Of a stretch of 64,000 bases of DNA, positions 18,791 to 26,831 are shown in pieces. Source of the DNA: Massilia alkalitolerans DSM 17462 (lineage in GTDB: Bacteria; Pseudomonadota; Gammaproteobacteria; Burkholderiales; Burkholderiaceae_D). Under the pieces are notes generated by a model. That model was not told the DNA's origin, searched no databases, and saw nothing but the letters and a program-made list of their open reading frames with translations. Position 1 is the first letter of the stretch, and the number at the start of each line of letters is the position of its first letter. The DNA is taken from contig NZ_ATYR01000002.1 of NCBI RefSeq assembly GCF_000427785.1, positions 62,001 through 126,000 of the forward strand, read 5' to 3'. The position numbers were made by a program, and so were the translations under genes.

Positions 18791-19495
18791 CTACTCCTTC
18801 ATTGATGAAATCGGTTCGGCGCCGGCATGATGCAGCACCGGCAGCTCCGCTTCGGCGCTGGCCAGCGGCCCGCGCGCGCGGGCGCGCAGCAGGGCGCGCA
18901 GGGCCGCGCCAAGCAGGGTGACCAGGGCCCAGCCCCACAGCAGCGGGTCGAGCAGCGCATCCCACAGGTTCCCGCTCGGCAGGCGCGCGAGCGAGAACAG
19001 GGCCAGGGCGCCCAGGATCGCGGCGGATTGCAGGGGGAAGCGGCCGCGCGTGGCGGCCAGCGCGCAGATGGCGGCCAGCAGCACCGCGCCCAGCGCCGCG
19101 CGCCCGCCGAAGCCGGCGTAATAATAGCCGCCCGCGATCAGGCCGAAGGCGTCGAGGTAGAGCAGCACGCCGGCCAAGGCGAGCGCTGCGGCCAGCGGAA
19201 CCGGCAGGGCAGCCGGGACCGGGCCGGAAGCGCTGCGCCAGCGCGCATGGAGCTTGAGCAGGCACAGGCCGGCCAGCAGGGCGCTCGGATACTGGAAGGC
19301 CAGGCCCAGGTGCCAGGCCGGCGAGGCCGCGCCCGGCAGGGCCATCAGCAACAGGCAGGCTGCCAGGGTCGCGCCCAGCGCGCGCCGCGGCAGGCGCCAG
19401 GCCGCGGGGCACAGGCCGACCAGGATGGCGGCCAGCACCAGTGCCCACGCCAGGCGGGCATACACGAATTGCAGCGAAAGATCGGGCAGGGTCAT
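18791..19495 (-). CDS. Multi-spanning membrane protein, unknown function
   Basis: Encodes 234 residues, mostly Leu/Ala-rich, with about seven predicted membrane helices; the YYYAGFGGRAALGA region lies near the middle. No family recognised. ATG 19495 overlaps the stop of the upstream sialidase-like gene in an ATGA arrangement, so translation is probably coupled. This places the protein firmly in one operon with a secreted-type BNR protein and the EEISW membrane protein. Confidence 0.65.
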   Translation of the reverse strand: MTLPDLSLQFVYARLAWALVLAAILVGLCPAAWRLPRRALGATLAACLLLMALPGAASPAWHLGLAFQYPSALLAGLCLLKLHARWRSASGPVPAALPVPLAAALALAGVLLYLDAFGLIAGGYYYAGFGGRAALGAVLLAAICALAATRGRFPLQSAAILGALALFSLARLPSGNLWDALLDPLLWGWALVTLLGAALRALLRARARGPLASAEAELPVLHHAGAEPISSMKE

Positions 19496-20661
19496 CAGAT
19501 GGTCTCTCCAATGCTGATCCGGTACCGGTGATGCGCGATCGCCTGGCGCTGGAAGGTATACGTGACGTGCAGTTCGCGGCCGACCTGCTGCATGGTGGGA
19601 TAGGAGAACTCGTCGCTCTTGCCGCCGCTGGCCACGTCGGCCACGGTGCGCCAGGTGTGTCCGTCTTTCGAGAGCGACAGGCGCAGCAGGCTGCGCGAGC
19701 CGCCGCCGGGGGCGATATGGTTGTGCAGCATCAGGAATTCGCCATTGGCCAGGCGCAGCACCGCCATCGAGGTGTTCTCGTTGTTCAGGTCGAGGGCCGG
19801 CAGGTCTTCCCAGCTGGCGCCGCCGTCGCGGCTGCGGGCATGCTGCACGCGGCGCTCCTCGCTGGCGTCGCGCATCCAGGCGCGCACCTCGGTATTGGAC
19901 ACCGGGACGATGGCCGGCTGCAGCGTGGTGGTTCGGGTGCCGATGCGCCCCAGACCGGTGGGCTCGCCGTCCGGGCCGAAGGCCATCATCATCGGGTACT
20001 TGATGCCGATCTCGAAATACACCGGCAGCCACCAGCCGCCGTCGACCAGGCCGACCGCATTGGTGCGCACCAGCACGCTGGTATTGAACAGCGGTGACAT
20101 CGGCAGCACGCGCTTCATGGCGAAGCTGGCGCCTTCATCGACGGAGACCAGGTGCGCCACGCGCGACGCCGCCCATCCGCCCAGGCCGGTGGCCACCACG
20201 TACAGGTGGATCTGGCCGTCCGGGCCGGTCCAGGCCACCGGGTTGCCGATACGGCGCACGCCGAAGCCGAGGGCCTTGCCGAGCGTTTCGCGGCTGGCCA
20301 CCATCCAGGGTTCGCCCCATTTACCGTTCTGCCATTGCGAGGCATAGACCTTGACGTCCGGCCCGCTCTCGCGGCTGCCGGCCCACCAGAAGGTGATCAT
20401 GCGGTCGCCGGGCAGCGTCGCCATCGCGCTGGCATGGGCCGAAGGCGTATTGCGCGGCATCGGAATCAGGGAGCGCGACAGTTCGGACAGGGCCACCCGT
20501 CCCGGCACCACGGCCTGCACCGTGGAAGGGGCGGCCGCCGCCCGGGCACGGCTCCAGCGCACCGTCTCGGCGCAGGCGATGGCGAGCACCACGGCGGCGC
20601 AGGCAATGGCGGTACGGCTGCGCGTCATCTTCATCTTGCGCGCGTGCGGGGATCGTTCCAT
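19495..20661 (-). CDS. Sialidase-like (BNR-repeat) exported protein
   Basis: Encodes 388 residues: a basic N-terminus and one hydrophobic segment (signal peptide or anchor, about residues 15-32), then a six-bladed propeller of the sialidase superfamily. Asp-box-like repeats are visible (SVDEGASF, SRDGGASWEDLP, SKDGHTWRTV), together with AHASAMATLPGDRMITFWWAGSR. Similar proteins are usually annotated exo-alpha-sialidase, but the classical arginine triad was not verified, so it may be a glycan-binding propeller or another glycosidase. GGGAG lies before ATG 20661. It is the first gene of a three-gene coupled operon with two membrane proteins. Confidence 0.75.
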   Translation of the reverse strand: MERSPHARKMKMTRSRTAIACAAVVLAIACAETVRWSRARAAAAPSTVQAVVPGRVALSELSRSLIPMPRNTPSAHASAMATLPGDRMITFWWAGSRESGPDVKVYASQWQNGKWGEPWMVASRETLGKALGFGVRRIGNPVAWTGPDGQIHLYVVATGLGGWAASRVAHLVSVDEGASFAMKRVLPMSPLFNTSVLVRTNAVGLVDGGWWLPVYFEIGIKYPMMMAFGPDGEPTGLGRIGTRTTTLQPAIVPVSNTEVRAWMRDASEERRVQHARSRDGGASWEDLPALDLNNENTSMAVLRLANGEFLMLHNHIAPGGGSRSLLRLSLSKDGHTWRTVADVASGGKSDEFSYPTMQQVGRELHVTYTFQRQAIAHHRYRISIGETI

Positions 20662-20948
20662 ACACTCCCGGCGAGCCGGACTGGGCCGGTTCGCGACACT
20701 GGTTATCGTATTGATGAGCTGCAGGGTAAAAGCCGGCTGGGCTGTACCGAGCAAAGGCGCTATCCTACAGGAAAGGAGGCGCTGGTGACATATCCCCAGG
20801 GCCATTTCGCCGGGGCCAGGCGACAATCCGGTCGACCGGCAAGCCGGTTCACGGTATCGAAATGCGGGTTCATCGCTCCCGCCTTGCCGAGACGGCATCG
20901 GCTGGGCAGAATGCTGGTCATCCTGATAACGCATCGAAGCGAGGCCGC

Positions 20949-22055
20949 ATGACCAGCTCCATCCTCTCCCTTGCGCCGGCACCGGCGGCCCCAGCGGACA
21001 GCTTTGGCGCCAGGCTGCTGCGCGACCTGCGGATGGCCGTCGTGTTCGGCGTGCTGGCGGCGGTGATCATCACGCTGGTGGTCGGCCGGCCCGAAACCTT
21101 GTACGAGCAGCTCGCGTATTCCTGCTTCATCTCGGTGCTGGGCTTTGCCATCGTCGACACAGTGCGCCTGCTGTTCTGGCCGGGGCCATTGCAGGTCCGG
21201 CGCCAGTGGCTGGCGCTGGCCGGCGTCGCGGCCCTGGCGGCGCCGCTGGCCCACTTCAGCGGGGTGCAGGTGATTGGCCGCCTGCTCGAGCACCATCCTC
21301 CCGACCTGGCCGGCTACGCGACGCTGCCGCGCCTCAGCCTGGCCGCCTTGACCTTCCTGCTGCTATGCGCCGGCATGGTGCTGGCGGCGCACCGCGAGGG
21401 GCTGCGGCGGGCCGAACAGGAACACCACGCGGCCCGCCTGCGCGCCGAGACCGTCGAGCGCCAGGCCCTGCAGGCACAACTGCGCCTGCTGCAGGCCCAG
21501 ATCGAACCGCACATGCTGTTCAATACCCTGGCCAACCTGCAGGGACTGATCGCGATCGATCCGGACCGCGCCAATACCATGCTCGACCAGCTGATCCAGT
21601 ACCTGCGCGCCACGCTGGGCGCCGCGCGCTCGGAGAGCACCACGCTGGCCGATGAATTCGCCGCCATGGACGCCTATCTCGGCCTGATGCAGGTGCGCAT
21701 GGGCGAGCGCCTGGCCTACCGGCTGGAACTGCCGGCCGCGCTGCGCGGAGCGAAGCTGCCGCCGATGCTGCTGCAGCCCCTGGTCGAGAACGCGATCGTG
21801 CATGGACTCGAACCGAAGATCGAGGGCGGCGAAGTCCGGATCTCGGCCGAGGCGCGCGACGGCCTGCTCGACCTGCGCATCCTCGATACCGGCCTGGGCC
21901 TTGGCCAGTCCAGCCACGGCGGCGGCGGGGTCGGTGTCGCCACCACCCGCGAACGCCTGCGCGTGCTGTACGGCGAACGCGCCGGCGTCCTGATCACTCC
22001 GGCACAGCCGCAAGGCACCCTTGTCCGCCTTACCTTACCTTTGGAGATCGCATGA
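20949..22055 (+). CDS. LytS-type sensor histidine kinase
   Basis: Encodes 368 residues: an N-terminal membrane part with four hydrophobic helices, a coiled linker, then the His_kinase (PF06580) block with the phosphoacceptor in QIEPHMLFNTLANLQ (most relatives have Phe where this has Met). The ATPase domain follows, with LVENAIVHGLEP and DTGLGLG. There is no recognisable periplasmic sensor domain, so the membrane helices themselves probably sense. Its stop overlaps the start of the LytTR regulator by 4 bases (ATGA), which fixes the pairing. Confidence 0.9.
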   Translation: MTSSILSLAPAPAAPADSFGARLLRDLRMAVVFGVLAAVIITLVVGRPETLYEQLAYSCFISVLGFAIVDTVRLLFWPGPLQVRRQWLALAGVAALAAPLAHFSGVQVIGRLLEHHPPDLAGYATLPRLSLAALTFLLLCAGMVLAAHREGLRRAEQEHHAARLRAETVERQALQAQLRLLQAQIEPHMLFNTLANLQGLIAIDPDRANTMLDQLIQYLRATLGAARSESTTLADEFAAMDAYLGLMQVRMGERLAYRLELPAALRGAKLPPMLLQPLVENAIVHGLEPKIEGGEVRISAEARDGLLDLRILDTGLGLGQSSHGGGGVGVATTRERLRVLYGERAGVLITPAQPQGTLVRLTLPLEIA

Positions 22056-22840
22056 GCATCCGCGCCCTGATTGCAGAAGACGAACCGATTCTGGCCGCGA
22101 CCCTGGCCCGCCTGTTGACCAAGCTGTGGCCCGAACTGGAGATCGTCGCGACCGCCCCGAACGGCGTGGCCGCGGTGGAGCAGGCACTGGCGACCCGGCC
22201 CGAGGTGCTGTTCATGGACATCAAGATGCCCGGCCAGACCGGCATCGAGGCTGCCGAGGAACTGGCCGAGCGCTGGGAAGGCTTGGGGCCGTTCCCGCAC
22301 GTCGTGTTCGTGACCGCCTACGACGATTACGCGGTACAGGCCTTCGAGCAGGCGGCGGCCGACTATGTGCTGAAACCGGTGAACGAGGCGCGCCTGGCCC
22401 GCACGGTCGAACGCCTGCAGGGCCTGCTGGGGCGGCGCCAGGAAGAGGACGGCGATCCGCTCGCCGATCTGGTCGGCCGGCTGCAGGCCCTGATGCCGGC
22501 CGCCCCGGCGCCGGAACGCTTGACGATCGTGCGCGCGGCGGTGGGCAATATGGTGCGCATGATTCCGGTGGCCGAGGTGGTGTACTTCCAGGCGACCGAC
22601 AAGTATGTGAACGTGGTCACGGCGGAGAGCGAAGCGCTGATCCGGGTGCCGCTCAAGGAACTGCTGCCTCAGCTCGACCCGGACACGTTCCGCCAGGTCA
22701 ATCGCAGCACCGTGGTGAACCTGGGCTGCGTCGCCAGCGCCGGGCGTGATTCGATGGGCAAGGTGACGCTCAACCTGCGCAACCGGCCCGAGAAGCCGCG
22801 TGTGAGTCCGGTGTACGCCCAACTGTTCCGGCAGATGTAG
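22052..22840 (+). CDS. LytTR-family response regulator
   Basis: Encodes 262 residues: a receiver domain with phosphoacceptor Asp56 (LFMDIKMPG) and a Lys in YVLKPV, then a LytTR DNA-binding domain (about 155-255) with MIPVAEVVYFQATDKYVNV and FRQVNRSTVVNL. It is coupled to the kinase gene by a 4-base overlap. LytTR proteins bind direct repeats; I found no convincing repeat in the 287 bases upstream of the kinase, so its targets are probably elsewhere. It is convergent with a small membrane protein gene, 12 bases away. Confidence 0.9.
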   Translation: MSIRALIAEDEPILAATLARLLTKLWPELEIVATAPNGVAAVEQALATRPEVLFMDIKMPGQTGIEAAEELAERWEGLGPFPHVVFVTAYDDYAVQAFEQAAADYVLKPVNEARLARTVERLQGLLGRRQEEDGDPLADLVGRLQALMPAAPAPERLTIVRAAVGNMVRMIPVAEVVYFQATDKYVNVVTAESEALIRVPLKELLPQLDPDTFRQVNRSTVVNLGCVASAGRDSMGKVTLNLRNRPEKPRVSPVYAQLFRQM

Positions 22841-22852
22841 GGGAATATGCCG

Positions 22853-23113
22853 TCAGGGCATGCTCAGGTCCAGGCCGAGTGTCCCGGCAAGGAAGAAGGT
22901 GGCCAGGCCCAGAATGAGGAGCAGCAGCACGAAGAGGACCGCCAGCTTGCCGGCCGCGCGCAGCACCGCGCGCTTTTCCTGCTGCTTGTCCTGATTCTTT
23001 TCTCCTTGATCGTAATGCCACTTGACGGCGTAGAACATGCCTATGCCTAACACGACAAACTTGAATACGTAGAAGACTACCGGGGTCCATTCCATAATTT
23101 TGAGCGGGTGCAT
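22853..23113 (-). CDS. Small membrane protein (about 86 residues), unknown function
   Basis: Two hydrophobic helices (VVFYVFKFVVLGIGMFYAV and LAVLFVLLLLILGLATFFLAG) are separated by a highly charged loop, KWHYDQGEKNQDKQQEKRA. This is clearly a real protein. The start is uncertain: ATGs at 23170, 23125, 23113 and 23095 are all in frame and none has a strong ribosome site. It is divergent from the MocR-type gene, with an inverted repeat between them. Function unknown. Confidence 0.6.
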   Translation of the reverse strand: MHPLKIMEWTPVVFYVFKFVVLGIGMFYAVKWHYDQGEKNQDKQQEKRAVLRAAGKLAVLFVLLLLILGLATFFLAGTLGLDLSMP

Positions 23114-23192
23114 CCGGCACTTCATTGCCGAATAGTGATGAGAGAGGAGAAAAGGTGCGGCGACTGCCATGCAAGGATGGTGTTGCTCCACG

Positions 23193-23214
23193 TTTTGAGG
23201 CATTCTACTCAAAA
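23193..23214. promoter_or_regulatory. TTTTGAG-N8-CTCAAAA inverted repeat
   Basis: Perfect 7-base arms with an 8-base spacer, 25 bases upstream of the MocR-type gene and in its shared control region with the divergent small membrane protein. A likely operator, perhaps for the MocR protein itself. Confidence 0.45.
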
Positions 23215-23238
23215 ACAAAATCCATACATTGAGACATA

Positions 23239-24639
23239 ATGTCCCAGTTGAGAGCCATACAAGATGAAGATTTGCCAACCTGGCTGCCGCGCCTGGCCGG
23301 GAACAAAGGGCCACGCTTCCTGCAGATCGCGGATGCCCTGCAGGCGGCGGTGGCCGACGGATCGCTGAAACCGGGCGACCGTCTGCCTCCCCAGCGCCGG
23401 TTGGCGGCACAGCTGCACGTCGACCTGACGACGGTCACGCGCGCCTACGACGAAGCCAGACGCCGCAACTTGCTGGAAGGCCGCGGCGCGCGCGGCACGT
23501 ATGTCGCGGCGCCGAAAGTCGAGTTGAACCCGATCCTCGACCTGAGCATGAATACTCCGCCACCGCCGGATGGCGTGGACTTCGGCGACCTCTTGAAGCA
23601 AGGTTTGTCGCAAGTACTGATGCGGGCGGATAGTGCATCGCTGATGACTTACCACCTGGGCGGGGGAAGCGACTCCGACCGCAAGGCAGGCGCCGCCTGG
23701 CTCGCGCCCATGTTCGGATCCCTGGATTCCGGGCAGATCGTCGTCTGTCCGGGTGCGCAAGCCGCCATCGCCGCATTGATCCTTGCGCTGACGGAGCCTG
23801 GCGACGTCATCCTGGCAGAGCCCATGACCTATCCCGGCCTGCGCGCCGCAGCGACCCAGTTCGGCCGCCGCATCGTTGCGGTGGAAGCGGACCAACACGG
23901 GATGCTGCCCGAGATGCTCGAGGAAGCCTGCCGCCAGCACCAGCCTGGCTTGGTCTACCTCAATCCGACCTTACAGAACCCGACCGCCGTCACCATGCCG
24001 GAAGGCCGGCGCAAGGAGCTCGCCGGCGTCGCGCAGCGCTGCGCCGTACGGATTGTCGAGGACGATCCCTACTGGCTCCTTGCCGATGCCCCGCCGCCGC
24101 CGATCGCCACGTTTGCGCCGGAACGGGTGGTCTACATCTCGACCCTGTCGAAATGCCTGACGCCCGGTCTACGTGCCGCTTTCGTGCTGGTACGCGATCC
24201 GCAAGTGCGGGAACGCTTCCTGGCCGCGCTCAGGTCGTTTGCGCTGATGGTTGCCCCCTTGAGCGCTGCGCTGGCCACCCAGTGGATCCTCGACGGTTCG
24301 GCCGATGGTTTACTGGCAGGCGTACGGGAGGAAGCGCGCCTGCGCCACCGGATGGCGCGCGATATTCTTGCCGGGCGCTACAGTGGCGCCGGGGACGGCC
24401 TGCATGTATGGCTCGAACTGCCGGCGTACTGGAACTCCTCGCAGCTTGCGCGTGCGGCCGACAGCGAGGGCATCGCGGTCACGCCGGCGGAGGCATTCGC
24501 CACCGGCAGCGGATCGGTGAATGCGATCCGGATCTCCCTGGGCAGTATCCAGGACCGTGGACGCCTGCAGGCGGGGCTGCAGCGGCTGTCTCATCTGCTG
24601 GCGCGGCGGCCTGAGCCGTTCAGCGCTGCCGTGGTTTAA
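23239..24639 (+). CDS. MocR/PdxR-type GntR transcription regulator with aminotransferase domain
   Basis: Encodes 466 residues: an N-terminal GntR winged helix (about 25-95; KPGDRLPPQRRLAAQL, TVTRAYDEA) joined to a fold-type I aminotransferase-like domain with pyridoxal-phosphate lysine Lys305 (STLSKCLTPGLR), YLNPTLQNPTAV and EDDPYW. Such proteins sense pyridoxal phosphate or an amino-compound and usually regulate a neighbouring gene. The divergent small membrane protein is the obvious candidate. The ATG lies within GACATAATGTC, a short palindrome, and the upstream region is AT-rich. No pdxST or gabT is adjacent. Confidence 0.9.
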   Translation: MSQLRAIQDEDLPTWLPRLAGNKGPRFLQIADALQAAVADGSLKPGDRLPPQRRLAAQLHVDLTTVTRAYDEARRRNLLEGRGARGTYVAAPKVELNPILDLSMNTPPPPDGVDFGDLLKQGLSQVLMRADSASLMTYHLGGGSDSDRKAGAAWLAPMFGSLDSGQIVVCPGAQAAIAALILALTEPGDVILAEPMTYPGLRAAATQFGRRIVAVEADQHGMLPEMLEEACRQHQPGLVYLNPTLQNPTAVTMPEGRRKELAGVAQRCAVRIVEDDPYWLLADAPPPPIATFAPERVVYISTLSKCLTPGLRAAFVLVRDPQVRERFLAALRSFALMVAPLSAALATQWILDGSADGLLAGVREEARLRHRMARDILAGRYSGAGDGLHVWLELPAYWNSSQLARAADSEGIAVTPAEAFATGSGSVNAIRISLGSIQDRGRLQAGLQRLSHLLARRPEPFSAAVV

Positions 24640-24687
24640 TTCGATGCGCTCGCAGCCCGTGCGCGGTGTCGCGCAGTTCTATTCTGC

Positions 24688-25251
24688 CTAGGGCAGGCCA
24701 GCCCCGCGCACCCGCCCGCCGCGCGCCAGCCGCAGCATGGCGCCACACACCAGATGGACGGCAAAGGCGCAGGCCGCGATGGTCGAGGCCACCAGCACCG
24801 GCAGCACGGCGCCGAAGGTGAAGCTCATGCCCAGCGCGAAGCCGAGCACGTATTCGGCACGCCAGGCGCCCGCGCACACGGCCGCGGCAAAGGCGCCGAA
24901 GAAGATCCAGGTCACGGACGGGTGTCCGAGCGTGAAGGCCAGCGCCAAGGCCCCGGCCCACAGCAAGGCGACGGCGAAGCGGGCCCGGGCGAGGGTGCGG
25001 AAACGCTCGCGGCTACCGATTTGCACCAGGGTGGCGGCGCGGCGCTGGATGCGACCCACCAGGAACCAGACCAGCAGTGGCACGACCAGCAGCCCCCACC
25101 AATTGGAGACGGCGGGCAGTTCCGGGTTGTTCAGCAGGTGGTGGGCCGGCACGCCGCCGTGGCTGTATTCCCACCCGAGGTGGAGGATTTCTGCGGTAAA
25201 TGCGGACGTGGTGAGGATGAGGCGGGACTGCAGGTCAGGACGGGCGAACAT
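24688..25251 (-). CDS. Membrane protein of unknown function
   Basis: Encodes 187 residues with about five membrane helices and an N-terminal EILHLGWEYSHGGVPAHHLL segment rich in His, Trp and Glu before helix 1, which could bind a metal or haem. No family recognised. AAAGGAAG precedes ATG 25251. It stands apart from its neighbours: convergent with the MocR gene, with a 113-base gap to the isochorismatase-like gene upstream. Confidence 0.65.
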   Translation of the reverse strand: MFARPDLQSRLILTTSAFTAEILHLGWEYSHGGVPAHHLLNNPELPAVSNWWGLLVVPLLVWFLVGRIQRRAATLVQIGSRERFRTLARARFAVALLWAGALALAFTLGHPSVTWIFFGAFAAAVCAGAWRAEYVLGFALGMSFTFGAVLPVLVASTIAACAFAVHLVCGAMLRLARGGRVRGAGLP

Positions 25252-25364
25252 GGCACGCTTCCTTTGCGGTGGGCCTGGCGATGGACGGAAAGTCCGGCAG
25301 GCCAGTGTAGCAAGCCTGACCAGCTTGCCACAATGTCAAACGGGTAGAGTGTGGCTTGGACGAC

Positions 25365-25922
25365 TCAGTCGAGCAGACGCAGCGCGTCGGCGGTCGTCAC
25401 GATGCTTGCATACTCTCCCGCCAGGTTCGCCAGCGACATCGCATGCACCTCGTCGGCGCTGCGCAGCGCACCGCTATGGTCGTGGCGGGCGAAGGTGAAG
25501 CAGGCGTCTGCCGCGACGCTCACCTGAAAACCAAGATTGCCGGCGCTGCGCACGCTGCACTCGACCGAGATGTTGGTGCTGACGCCCGCCACCACCAGGC
25601 GCTCGATGCCGCGCACCCGCAGCCAGCGTTCCAGCCCCGTGAGGATGAAGGCGTCCGGGATGTTCTTCTCGACCACGTGCTCGCCCTGGCGCGGCGCGAA
25701 CACCGGTTGGAAGGCGGCGCCCGGCTGCCCCGGAGCGAAGTCCGAGCCTGGTGCGCGCGAGATGTGGCGCACGTGCACCACCGGCGCCGCGCGTGCGCGC
25801 CATGCGTCCAGCAGCGTATCGATGTTGGCTTCGGCCTGGGGGTTGTTGCGCGCGCCCGCATCCGGGCTGGCCATGCATTGTTGCATGTCGATGATCAGGA
25901 GGGCGGGGTGCTCGTGACGCAT
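25365..25922 (-). CDS. Isochorismatase-like cysteine-hydrolase family protein (Ser at nucleophile position)
   Basis: Encodes 185 residues of the isochorismatase-like fold. Two members of the usual Asp-Lys-Cys triad are clear: Asp12 (LLIIDMQQC) and Lys86 (VVEKNIPDAF). In the third motif, GVSTNISVECSVRSA, the position normally held by Cys is Ser119, with a Cys three residues on (Cys122). It may therefore be a variant hydrolase, or one using a different nucleophile. Some family members lack the Cys entirely, for example the isochorismatase domain itself. Substrate unknown. Confidence 0.8.
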   Translation of the reverse strand: MRHEHPALLIIDMQQCMASPDAGARNNPQAEANIDTLLDAWRARAAPVVHVRHISRAPGSDFAPGQPGAAFQPVFAPRQGEHVVEKNIPDAFILTGLERWLRVRGIERLVVAGVSTNISVECSVRSAGNLGFQVSVAADACFTFARHDHSGALRSADEVHAMSLANLAGEYASIVTTADALRLLD

Positions 25923-26024
25923 GAGGGGCTCGGGTCATTGGCGATGCCATCATGGTAACCCAGCCGATGGCCGCCTGCTGCCTTTTGGTACACTAGCGCT
26001 TTTCGATCTACCCAAGGCTTGATA

Positions 26025-26825
26025 ATGGCGCAACCGCTGGAGCTACGCGCATGCGCTCTGCAATCCCTGCTCGAGACCGATCCCGCCGCCAAGAGCGCGG
26101 GCGTGGCGGCAATGCGCGCCGCGCACCGGCACGGCGACTGGCGCGTCGACGCCGACGCCGTCATGGATGCGCCGGCGGGCATCCCCGGCCGTCCGGCGCG
26201 GCCCGAACTGGTGCCGCCGCGGCTGGTCGGCCGCCGCTCGATGGCGACCGTGGAGGGACGCGCCATGCTGGTCCATGCGCTCGCCCACATCGAATTCAAC
26301 GCGGTCAACCTGGCCCTCGACGCGCTGTGGCGCTTCCCGGGCATGCCGCAGGACTACTACCTTGATTGGCTGCGCGTGGCGGGCGAAGAAGCGCTGCATT
26401 TCGACATGCTGTGCGGCCACCTGGCCACGCTCGGCTACACCTACGGCGACTTCCCGGGCCACGACAGCTTGTGGGAGATGGTGGAAAAAACCCGCGGCGA
26501 CGTGCTGGCGCGCATGGCGCTGGTGCCGCGTACGCTGGAAGCGCGCGGGCTGGATGCGATCCCGCCGCTGCGCGCCAAGCTGGCGCAGGCCGGCGACATG
26601 CAGGCCGCCGCCATCCTCGACGTGCTGTTACGCGACGAGGTGGGGCACGTCGAGATCGGCAACCGCTGGTACCTGCACCTGTGCGCCCTGCGTGGGCTCG
26701 AGCCGGTGTCCACCTACGGCGAGCTGACCGTGCGCTACAAGGCGCCGGTCCTGAAAGGGCCTTTCAACATCGAGGCGCGGCGCCAGGCGGGCTTCAGCGA
26801 AGCGGAGCTGGCGCGCTTCAGCTAG
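26025..26825 (+). CDS. DUF455 ferritin-like protein
   Basis: Encodes 266 residues of the DUF455 family, a ferritin-like four-helix bundle. The probable di-metal ligands are visible in ALAHIEFNAVNLALDALWRF, AGEEALHFDML and RDEVGHVEIGNRW (the E..H and E...H pairs). Relatives are annotated rhamnan-synthesis-associated or MiaE-like, but no function is established. ATG 26025 is preferred over the TTG at 26019. The stop is 6 bases before the DNA polymerase II gene, so the two are probably one operon. Confidence 0.85.
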   Translation: MAQPLELRACALQSLLETDPAAKSAGVAAMRAAHRHGDWRVDADAVMDAPAGIPGRPARPELVPPRLVGRRSMATVEGRAMLVHALAHIEFNAVNLALDALWRFPGMPQDYYLDWLRVAGEEALHFDMLCGHLATLGYTYGDFPGHDSLWEMVEKTRGDVLARMALVPRTLEARGLDAIPPLRAKLAQAGDMQAAAILDVLLRDEVGHVEIGNRWYLHLCALRGLEPVSTYGELTVRYKAPVLKGPFNIEARRQAGFSEAELARFS

Positions 26826-26831
26826 GCCGGC

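Noticed and set aside
20830..20839. CCGGTCGACCGG palindrome upstream of the LytS kinase as an operator
   Set aside because: Short GC-only palindromes are frequent by chance in this composition, and no promoter is near.
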